A stretch of DNA of 64,000 nucleotides, taken from the NCBI GenBank assembly GCA_964016985.1, contig OZ024821.1:13070620-13134619 (forward strand), written 5' to 3'. The notes beneath the pieces were generated by a model that saw only the letters and a program-made list of their open reading frames with translations, searched no databases and was not told the origin of the DNA. The DNA is from Anodontia alba (taxonomy: Eukaryota; Mollusca; Bivalvia; Lucinida; Lucinidae). Made by a program: the position numbers and the translations under genes. The stretch's first letter is position 1. The number at the start of each line of letters is the position of its first letter. This document shows positions 22,821-33,900 of this stretch, in pieces.

Positions 22821-25800
22821 GTACAATGCTCTAAATTGTCAAGATCAGGTAAAATGGGGGCTTAACCATTATTACTTTCTGGTCTATTTCAGCAGACGAC
22901 AAATTAATGATAGGTCAAGGGAGGTAAAAATGTTATCAATTAAATAGTGATTGTAATCTAATTACTTTTAGTTTTTTTGGTATATTTGTACTTTTATGAT
23001 AAGCATGTATATTTCTTTCACTTAAACTATATATTTCTTTCACTTAAACTATGAGTGTGCAGGTTCTTCAGAATCCCGGTGAGAGCATAAATTATTTTCG
23101 TGAAACTTTTTGTGGACAATACAATTATCAAAACAACAGTCTGGGAAAATCAGTTTGAAACAAAAGTGAAGCTCCTGTGATTTTTCTTATATCAAAATTA
23201 GCTCCGTTAGCAACCTTTCAGGATGAAAATTTTGAATATATTAATCTAATTACTGCTTAGCATGCTGGGTAAACATTATAGCAGACAGCATTTGGAAATA
23301 TTTCTTCTTATTTATCCCAGAAAGTAGACTTTGGCATTTCATGCAAACTGTCTCCTCAGGAGACAGATTATATATACATACAAAGTCTATTTTCTGGGAA
23401 GAATAAAAAATATCAGTTTGTCATCTGCTGAATTTACCCTGAGAGTGGTAAAGGTTAATTGCACAGAAGCCACTTTGAGAATTCGTCAGTTATTCTTTCC
23501 TATTGATAAACAGGGGACCACATATTTTCTCCTCCTCCTTAGGCATTATTCCCTGGCTACTTTTGATTTATTTGTACAGAAAACATAGACAAATCCGTAG
23601 CCTTCTTTGCCTTGACTCCCGGCTGCCAAAAAAGTTAGTGAAACCCCTGCATAAAAGGAAGTGCTGGGGTGGCAGCTGGTTAGCACTCCCAACTTTGGGT
23701 TCGAATCCCACTTGAGATGGAATTCAGCTTATGACTATGGAGCTTCATTGCAAAAAGCCTTTCATTATCAGCATTCCATCATCTTGCATTACAAAAACAC
23801 GCCTACTCAAATATGCTGAAAATTTTACCACCAAAAACTGAAAATTTTCAGATAAAAAATTCAGATATTTTTCATATTTCTGATCAAAACAGAGATGGTG
23901 GGTACTCATTAGAACCACTTCACTGAGGCAGTTCTAATGAGTACCCACAATCTATGTTTTGAGCAGAAATAAGAAAATTAATGTATACCCCTGTAAACCC
24001 CAGTTTTACTATATAAGAGTGGGTTTAAGGGGGTCAAAATTATATAGGGATGTTCTCGTGATGATTTGACTGAAATAATGTTGAAAGGGACATAAAATGC
24101 CAAACCATCATCATATCCATAAATATTTTCACACAAGTTCAGATTTGGGCAAAATTGATTACATGTAAGGACATTCTGAATTTCATGCAAATTGTTCCAA
24201 TGGAGACAATTTGCATGAACTGTCAAATCCTATTTTCTGGGGAAAAAAGAAAAAAAATATTTCAAAATGTTGTCAGCTGAAAAATTTTACCCAGAGTTCT
24301 TAGTGTTAATAATAAGATTCATTCAAATCCTGTGCAACTCTAATTTCTGTACACATGTAAATATAAACATTTTGTTTTTTTGACATATGTTAGTATATTT
24401 TTATGCCCCCGCCTATTGGAAGAATAGCGGATGGGCATTAAGTATTATCCCTGTCCGTCCCGTACGTCTGTCTGTCCGTCCGTGCGTCTGTCTCTGTCCG
24501 TCTGTCCGTCCGTACGTCCCACTTCGTGTCCGGGCCATAACTCCCAAACCGTATGGAATATATTCATGAAACTTCACAGGTGCATACATCACATTGAGAC
24601 GATGTGTCATGAACAAGGAAGACAACTCTTGCATTTTTGGTTTTTGAATTATTTCCGCTTGACTTAGTTCCATATAGTTAACTGTATCCGGGCCATAACT
24701 CCTAAACTGTATGAAATATATTCATGAAACTTTACCAGTGCCTGCATCACACTGAGACGATGTGTCATGAACAAGGACGACAACTCTTGCATTTTTGGTT
24801 TTTGAATTATTTCCGCTTGACTTAGTTCCATACAGTTAACTGTGTCTGGGCCATAACTCCTAAACCATATGAAATATATTCATGAAACTTTACCAGTGCA
24901 TGCATCACACTAAGAAGATGTGTCATGAGCAAGGAAGAAAACTCTTGCATTTTTGGTTTTTGAATTTTTTTCCCTTTGACTTAGTTCCATATAGTAAACC
25001 GTGTCCGGGCCATAACTCCTAAACCATATGGAATATATTCATGAAACTTTATGGGTGCATGCATCACATTGAGACAATGTGTCATGAACAAGGAAGACAA
25101 CTCTTGCATTTTTGGTTTTTAGCTCGCCTGTACGAAGTACATGGAGAGCTATTGTAGTCACCCCGGTCGTCCACGTTTGCGTTTGCGTTCCCGTTCCCGT
25201 CACACTGCGTTAAAGTTTTTCAAATGCTTATATCTCAACAGTCACTCCTCACAGAGGCATCAAATTTGGAACTTAGGTACCTTGGAGGGTCTTCTGAGAT
25301 TCCAAGAGAATAAACCCCTGGGTTCATGCCCCTGGGTGGGGCTAGGGGTCAGAATCTAGGACACCTTTGTAATACTGTGTTAAAGTTTTTCAAATTCTTA
25401 TATCTTGACTTTCACTCCTCATAGAGCATTCATATTTAGAATTTGGGTACCTGGACGAGTCTTCTGAGATTCCAAAAGAACATACCCCTGGGTTCATACC
25501 TCAGGGTGGGCCTTGGGGTGGGGCTAGAGGTCAAAATCTAGGACACATTTGTAAAATCTTATATGCCTACAGGTTATAGACACAACTGGTTATACATCAG
25601 CTAACTATGTGACATCAGTTTAAGTGTAAGAGAGTGAAGGTCATGGTGACCTACATTTTACGGTCCAGGTCACCTAGATTTCACGGTCCAGTGATTTTGC
25701 CTTATATCTTGAATACTATTTGTTGGATAAATGTCACACCTGGGATATTACTTCCATGTGACCCAATGAATGACCACTTACTATATCTAGGTCATTGTGA

Positions 25801-27869
25801 CCTATATTTCATGGTTCAGTGATTTTGCCTTATATCTTGAATACTATTTGTTGGATAAATGTCACACCTGGGATATTACTTCCATGTGACCCAATGAATG
25901 ACTACTTACTATATCTAGGTCATTGTGACCTATATTTCATGGTTCAGTGATTTTGCCTTATATCTTGAATACTATTTGTTGGATAAATGTCACACCTGGG
26001 ATATTAGTTCCATGTGACCCAATGAATGACCACTTACTATATCTAGGTCATTGTGACCTATATTTCATGTTCAGTGATTTTGCCTTATATCTTGAATACT
26101 ATTTGTTGGATAAATGTCACACCTGGGATATTAGTTCCATGTGACCCAATGAATGACCACTTACTATATCTAGGTCATTGTGACCTATATTTCATGGTTC
26201 AGTGATTTTGCCTTATATCTTGAATACTATTTGTTGGATAAATGTCACACCTGGGATATTAGTTCAATGTGACCCAATGAATGACCACTTACTATATCTA
26301 GGTCATTGTGACCTATATTTCATGGGTCAGTGATTTTGCCTTATATCTTGAATACTATTTGTTGGATAAATGTCACACCTGGGATATTAGTTCCTTGTGA
26401 CCCGATTATTGACGTCAAAATATATCTCTGTTGGTGTGACCTATATTTCATGGTTCAGTGATTTTGCCTTATATCTTGAATACTATTTGTTGGATAAATG
26501 TCACACCTGGGATATTAGTTCCATGTGACCCAATGAATGACCTCTTACTATATCTAGGTCATTGTGACCTATATTTCATGGTTCAGTGATTTTGCCTTAT
26601 ATCTTGAATACTATTTGTTGGATAAATGTCACACCTGGGATATTAGTTCCTTGTGACCCAATTATTGACGTCAAAATATATCTCTGTTGGTGTGACCTAT
26701 ATTTCATGGGTCAGTGATTTTGCCTTATATTTTGAATACTATTTGTTGGATAAATGTCACACTTGGGATATTAGTTCCTTGTGACCCGATTATTGACGTC
26801 AAAATATATCTCTGTTGGTGTGACCTATTTTAACTTCATAATACATTAACCTATAGATAATGTGCTATTCTATTCTGTTTTCACACCTTCCACAGAAAAA
26901 ACGACCTTTCAGTCGTTAATTAAAGTCTTAAACCAGAAGGTCCCTTAGGCAGTTACCTGTGTGACGTAACTCTTCCCGCTCAATTGACCACGTGTCAGTT
27001 TCTTTTCTGTGGACAAAGAAATTCAACAAGGATTATTTACCTGTGATAGAAATTTGGATTATTTCTTTCCTCACGGATAAATTTATGTATCCTTGTGTTT
27101 CTTTTGTTTATTTATCACTCCTTTCACTTTCTGTGTTATTATTTAAAATTTTCAATTTTCGATTTCATGTATTTTTGACTGGTTTTTTTTTCCACATGCG
27201 TTTTGGCGACTCTCGCTTTTCGGCACAACGCTCGTGCGCGATCGGTTCGATAGTCGTGTTTATATATGCAGAATATTTTTGTTCTTTTCGTTCCAGGTTA
27301 TTCAGCAATTACGATATGTTTTTTCCTGGACTTTTGTTTGCAGAGATCTTCAGTTGGCTAAAGATTCTCATGGTGGAGAAGCTGATTGTAAAGAACTTGT
27401 CAACCCTTGATGGGTTATAAGACAATTCTTTACTGATGGGAGCCCCACCCCATATGGCTATACTGCCGGGGTAAGACCCATGAAGGTGGCATCTTTGGGT
27501 ACTTAGTATCCTATAAAGTCTAAGTCCACCAGTCACCAGTCACCAGTCATCCAGTCACCAGTCACCAGTCACCAGTCAACCAGGCTCCAGTCAATCAGCT
27601 TCACCAGTCACCAGTCAATCAGGTGCCAGTCAACCAGGCACCAGTCACCAGTCATCCAGGTGCCAGTCAACCAGGCACCAATCACCAGTCACCAGTCACC
27701 CAGTCACCAGTCACCCAGTCACCAGTCACCAGTCACCCAGTCACCAGTCACCAGTCAACTAGTCTCCAGTCAATAATTTAATTATTTTCTGGAAAGACTT
27801 AGTTTCTGACATATTTCACCGGACAAAATAGTCACGTATACTAACTTCCGGTCATTATGTCTAATTATT

Positions 27870-27900
<31 letters not shown>

Positions 27901-30900
27901 TGGGCAAAGTATCAGTAATATTTCTGATACTTATACCCGGTCATATTATTATATTATTTCTGATTTTTCACCAGGCAAACTTTTACAGAAAGTGTCTGGT
28001 CAATTTTTGCCTAATAATTAATTATCTTCGGGAAAAAGTTTCGAATACTTGTGCCCGCTCAGTTTTCATATATAATCTCCCTTTTTCATCGGACTAGAGT
28101 TACGAATACTACTATCCGATCAATTTGTCAAATTACTTGTAACTTTACCGGGCAACAGTTACGAATATTAGTGTCCGGTCATTGTGTCGGGTAACTAGTG
28201 TCAAAATAATGATAACTAATTCCCGAACAATCTATTATCGTTCATAGAGCTCCATTCACGTTTAAGTCAATGGATATAGGTTATTAAGTGAAATACATAA
28301 TAACTGTTTATACAAAAAAATTCTGTACAGTCTTTCCCAAATCAGACTAGAATTTTTAATATTCCATTGACTTATTATAGGTGTGTAATTCCATTAATAT
28401 TTTAAATTAACTTATGTTTTATCTCTTTTATCCGCTAGAAAGAGTTAAACTTCCAACTATAACAAAATTCTTACCGGGCAGCAGTTCGTAGACTAGTGCC
28501 AGGTCATTCAAATGATGTTTTATTTCTTTAATTCGCTAGAAAGCGTTTAAATTCCGGCTCTAACGAAAATTTCATCGGGAGGCACTTCGTAGAGTAGTGC
28601 CAGGTCATTCTAACGAAATTCCACCGGGCAGTAGTTTCGTAGACTTTGTGTCGGATTACTAGTGTGCGAGTAGTAGTCACTAGTACTCGCTCAACATATA
28701 TTCACATATAACCACTATAGACATGTATAGTCTTGGATTATAGGTTATTGAATGACAGCGATGGGTTCTAATACCTAGTAGCCATTTATATTGTTGAATT
28801 CTGTCCAGTCACTTTTGAACTTGACTTAAATTCTATATATATATTTATTATTGAAAATGAATTAAGAATTATCGGTTACGATCAAATTCGCAATTCATTC
28901 ACTAAGTGTAGAAGATACTTCCAGCTATAATTATATCTCTTTTATTCGCTACAAAGAGATTAACTTCTTACATATTCACCTTATTCGGCTCTAGGGCAAA
29001 GGTGAACTATAAAACTATCGTTATTTATAAGAAGAAAAATATACACGAAATATAAAAAATTTTCTTCTTTCCTCCCCTGTTTTTCTTCTACATGCTCCGA
29101 TATGTAATCAGCATGTAATCTAAGGAGTAAATTGACAAGAAAGTAGCAATCGATCTTTTCTACTTTCTATTAATTTTTCATTCTTAAGGTATCGGAAATT
29201 TACACCAACCAGATAAATAAATTAACAGTTTATTTATTTATTCGCTACCTCTCTAGATTACTACGATTTAAAATTCTAGTTGAGGTACATATTTTCCTTT
29301 TGCCTTTTCTACATGGAAAATAGTTGATCCGATAAGCTATTATTCTATTTTATACTATCTTTTGATTGATTATATTAGAGTCTAGGTCAGTCGTGCTCTG
29401 TCTAAACTCTGCTATAAAATAATAAATAAGAAAAAAATCTTATATTTAGGCATAGATATAATTCGATACGTTCTTTACTTTGCCTGTTTTATTTTTTCTT
29501 CTGGATCATTTAAGACTACGATAGCAATATACCAGATATTTTTGCCTCAGTAAGAATCTATTAGGCTGAAGATTCTTCATATTGGAATAATAATTTTATT
29601 ATGATTATAATTCTAGACCCAATTAATCCTCGTATATTATAGGTCTACTTTATCTTATTGAGGAATAGTTTTGCTTCGACTAGCTCTATACCTCTAATAT
29701 TTTATTTATAACTAGAGTCCATGTCAATCAAAATTTTCTTGCACTTTGGTATTGACAATGGATACATATTTAGTAAAGGCATTAATTATTCACTACGTGA
29801 CAGATTATTATTGCCTAAATTAGATTTTATATACAATGCTTTCCTTTTGATATTTTGTTTTATTGACTTTGTAACTATTCAGAAACTGCCAAAGTCAATC
29901 ATTTCCTTCCTCTAAACTTACCGAAGCTCTAGATTATGTTGATATATATATTTTTGATATATGCTTAGAGGTTAATTAACGAGAGTTTACCTCATAATAG
30001 CAGATATTATTATAATTATATTAATCAATCTATAGTCTAGGCTTAGACAAAAGGGAAAACATCCTTAATTATTAGTATACGAGCCGGTAAAGAATTAAGA
30101 CACTCTTAATTATCTCTTTACCCCTCCTTTATGTTTACATTCGTTAAAGGGATCATAGTAATTCTCGCTAAGAGTTCAAGTTCAGTTTGCGAATAATGCA
30201 AAGATTAATATCTTGATTTCCAGTCCGCATCAAAAATGGTCTATATATATAGATAAATATCTTTCCGAAACTGGATATTTATTTATTTTTCCACACAATA
30301 AGTCATTTCAAGATGTCGATGATTTTGAAATGCACTGCTTCAATTTATAATATAAAATATGTTTATATTAACTTCACAACTTAGTAAGTGCTGCACCTAC
30401 GTTCCTGGTCAGATCTTACTTTTGTGATATGTTTTTGAACATACTGAAAGTTTTCTCCGATTATACATTCGGTAAATAAACTTTCGAGTAGTATTTATGC
30501 CTTTAAACATTCAGATTATTTGATAATTGTTGGAGATAGTATATTATTCCGATATTTATATATCTATCTTCATTATTTATCTTTCTCATCTTACTTTTAA
30601 ATTAGATTGACCTTCTCGCTACGTTCCAGGTTTAAATCTAGCTAACATTGTGGAACAGTCATTTTTTTTTATTTCCTAAACAATATTTTAACATTTTTTC
30701 TCAGTATTCAGAGCATAACGACTTCATGAATACTTGAAAATAATTCAATTCTACGCTTGTTAAACTAAGCCTAAAACAAGCCCTAGTTTTTTAGAATGGA
30801 TATTATCCTTCGATTCAGTTCATGGAGATACATCCTTTTAGATCCCATTATCTCTATTTCAATCATTCAAAATTCTAATGACTAAGTACTCCTTTTCTAC

Positions 30901-33900
30901 GTACGAATACAGAATATCGAGTCACTGTTGCTGCATATTGGTTAAAGATTAAACAAATTTTATCTTAAACCTATATGACGTTAAATTAATTATTATCTCT
31001 TTCATATACATGTTTTTACCCTTCCGTCAGGGATCGCGGTAATAATATTATTACTCTCTATGGTTTACACATAGATCTCGAGAGTATATATATATGTATT
31101 TTCTTCCTGAACTCATTTGCGAGTACGTAATTTGATATTTCAGGAATTACCAATTATGCAGACATAGATTTTATTTTATTAATATTCAATTCTAAAAAAA
31201 TTTGATTGAATGTTTATCTATAAAATTTCCGGGCAGTAATTTTATAGAGAGTTATATGTTTAATAATTCCTTGCTTAAATAATAGTTACGTTTAACCTAT
31301 GATTTATAGCGGGAATTTTGTTCAGTAGTATAATTTTTATTTAGTATTAATATATTTCTTACTATTCTTAAATATGCGTATAGAATAGTAATACTATCTC
31401 TTAACTTTTAAATTAAGTGTTTTTTTAGATTAATAATCAGTATTATTGTATAATCTTTCTTCAGAGATTATCACACTATTACTTTTTCTCTGAGTCCTTC
31501 TCTTTTTATGAACATTTTGATTCGTATCAAAGTGGATTTTTAACATTTCTTGATTTCCATGATTATTTACTCAGGAGTACTTTTCATGGCAATCTTCTGG
31601 TATAGAAAGATTCTATCCAGCTTATTTATTATTGTTTAATCTTATCAATACGGTAAGATTTAGCCAAACTATGACCGTCATACAGTTTGTTGCGATCAAC
31701 CTTATTCTTATCTCTCTTATTCTCTGTCAAACTCTTTAGTTATGATGTTGACAGTTTATTCTTTATTTTTTGTCAGGACATCAAACGCTTTTATATGTCT
31801 ATGACAAAACTAATTATCAATGGTTTCGGTTGTTTTTTCTTCCCAGCAGTTATATGCAAACTCTGTATTATTTTATTGCTTGACTAAAAATTCGTTATAC
31901 AATTAGTCTAGCAATAGTTTTAACCATTATGTTTGTCTATACTTTTTTCTTCTGATGGATAACTTAGTTATAGTTAAGTTAACTCCATCTACTTTTATTA
32001 TCTCCCCTTCTTTAATTTGATCAAGGGAAATAATTACACATTATGGTTATTTTAAGTCTGTGTCTGTTCATCGGAAACTGTCCTGTCGCTCCAATTAACA
32101 GAATTTAATTAGTTTATAATTCTAATAGCTTAGACTATTACAATTACATAGCTTCACATATCTAGAATTTTATCCAAAATATCTACATATGTCAGTTATC
32201 TATAGGAAACTCCACCGAGTAGACTTTTCCTTATTTATTCAAGATCCTACATAGACTACTTACAGTGTATGGTCTTGGCCTTTTGTTTTACAAATTTTGT
32301 TTTCAAAATTTTCTATATTCCTAGCTTACTTTGCGATGGAATATTTATGTTATGTCTCAATGACTCCCTTTTCTTTTTGAAGCCAATTGTTGTTTCCCAA
32401 AAAGAAAAAAAGAGGGGGGGGGGGGGGGGGGGGGCCAATGTTAGGTCTCTGAGACTTAAGAACTGGCTTCCTCTAGAGTCTACTAATATATATAAGGTTG
32501 TTAGATCATAACACCTTAAAGCTATTTTGTGAATCTAGACCATTCTTTCTATTAAATATAGAATTAGAATGTATCTGATTCCTTTGAGTTTCCTGAGTCT
32601 TAACCAGAAGTGGTGAGATATTATTGGTGTTAGAATTAGGAGAGCACCTCCCTCCTATTCTGCAAATTCTAGCACATTATCTATAGGTTAATGTATTATG
32701 AAGTTAAAATGAAGTTTTTTAAAAGTAAAACATATTTTAACGAGTAATACTTAACCTATAGATAATCAATTATCTCCCTCCGCCCACCCTCGCTTATCTC
32801 TCCTAATTGTGTCTATTGTTTTACACATAAAAGAAACTGACACGTGGTCAATTGAGCGGGAAGAGTTACGTCACACAGGTAACTGCCTAAGGGACCTTCT
32901 GGTTTAAGACTTTAATTAACGACTGAAAGGTCGTTTTTTCTGTGGAAGGTGTGAAAACAGAATAGAATAGCACATTATCTATAGGTTAAGTATTACTCGT
33001 TAAAATATGTTTTACTTTTAAAAAACTTCATATTTCATGGTTCAGTGATTTTGCCTTATATCTTGAATACTATTTGTTGGATAAATGTCACACCTGGGAT
33101 ATTACTTCCATGTGACCCAATGAATGACCACTTACTATATCTAAGTCATTGTGACCTATATTTCATAGTTCAGTGATTTTGCCTTATATCTTGAATACTA
33201 TTTGTTGGATAAATGTCACACCTGGGATATTAGTTCCTTGTGACCCGATTATTGACGTCAAAATATATCTCTGTTGGTGTGACCTATATTTCATGGTTCA
33301 GTGATTTTGCCTTATATCTTGAATATTTGTTGGATAAATGTCACACCTGGGATATTAGTTCCATGTGACCCAATGAATGACCACTTACTATATCTAGGTC
33401 ATTGTGACCTATATTTCATGCTTCAGTGATTTTGCCTTTTATTTTTATTACTATTTCATGGAGAATTGTCATACCTGGATTATTATATCTATGTGACAAA
33501 ATGATTTACATACAAATACATCTAGGTCAGTGTGACCTATATTATATGGCTTAATGATAAAAATGTTACAATATAAAATGTACCCAGCAGGCGAGCTCGC
33601 TGTCCTCCGACAGCTCTTGTTGAATTATCTTCCCTTGACTTAGTTCCATATAGTAAACCGTGTCTGGGCCATAACTCCTAAACCCTATGGAATATATTCA
33701 TGAAACTATACAGGTGCATGCATCACATTCAGATGATGTGTCATGAACAAGGAAGACAACTCTGGCATTTTTGGTTTTTGAATTATTTCCCCTTGACTTA
33801 GTTCCATATAGTTAACCGTGTCCGGGCCATAACTCCTAAACCATATGGAATGTATTCATGAAACTTTACAGGTGCATGCATCACATTGAGACGATGTGTC

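Larger units (their letters stand above)
26828..33030. mobile_element. 6.2-kb DIRS-like element without recognisable ORFs
   Basis: Inverted terminal repeats of 161 bp, at 26846-27006 and 32829-32989, look identical base for base. Beyond them the left end extends 18-19 bp and the right end about 41 bp, and these extensions differ. At 32670-32766 an internal segment is the complement of the left end (32670-32709) fused directly to the complement of the right end (32710-32766). This is the internal complementary region of DIRS retrotransposons, used to make the circular intermediate. No target-site duplication is seen: the flanks rejoin as 'gacctat|atttcatgg', as expected for tyrosine-recombinase insertion. 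I find no gag, reverse transcriptase, methyltransferase or recombinase frame on either strand, so it would be a non-autonomous member. Confidence 0.72.
25121..33622 (+). repeat. 'AGCTCGCCTGTACG' element with ~127-bp units, interrupted by a DIRS-like element
   Basis: It starts TTTAGCTCGCCTGTACG and ends CCTCCGACAGCTCTTG. A leader (25121-25650) precedes tandem units of about 127 bp starting 'gttcagtgattttgcctta'. Two unit types occur: X, with AGGTCATTGTGACCT, and Y, with 'attattgacgtcaaaatat' (containing TGACGTCA). The array is split at 26828/33030. An undivided copy is at 37625-39449. Confidence 0.85.

Noticed and set aside
24387..24673. Arg/Pro/Val-rich frames on both strands around TCCGTCC
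   Set aside because: Produced by the TCCG microsatellite; open on both strands with period-four composition.
25634..26144. Repeated 60-70 codon frames (MKVMVTYILRSRSP..., also at 38134-39000)
   Set aside because: They are the ~127-bp repeat units read in frame; identical frames recur wherever the element does.
26992..27420. 142-codon hydrophobic frame at the left end of the DIRS-like element as a gene
   Set aside because: Starts inside the terminal repeat, is Phe/Leu/Ser-rich as expected from T-rich DNA and shows no family motif.
27523..27775. CACCAGT-rich array as a possible CRISPR
   Set aside because: Units are 7 bp with no unique spacers, in intron-containing animal DNA; it is a minisatellite.
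29721..31887. Degenerate reverse transcriptase inside the DIRS-like element
   Set aside because: I scanned the short frames on both strands for a YxDD box or RNase H/recombinase residues and saw none that would survive a profile test.
32708..33031. A separate 324-bp MITE with 57-bp inverted ends abutting a larger element
   Set aside because: Possible, but it would need two elements to abut with no base between and to share 161 bp of ITR; the DIRS internal complementary region explains all parts at once.
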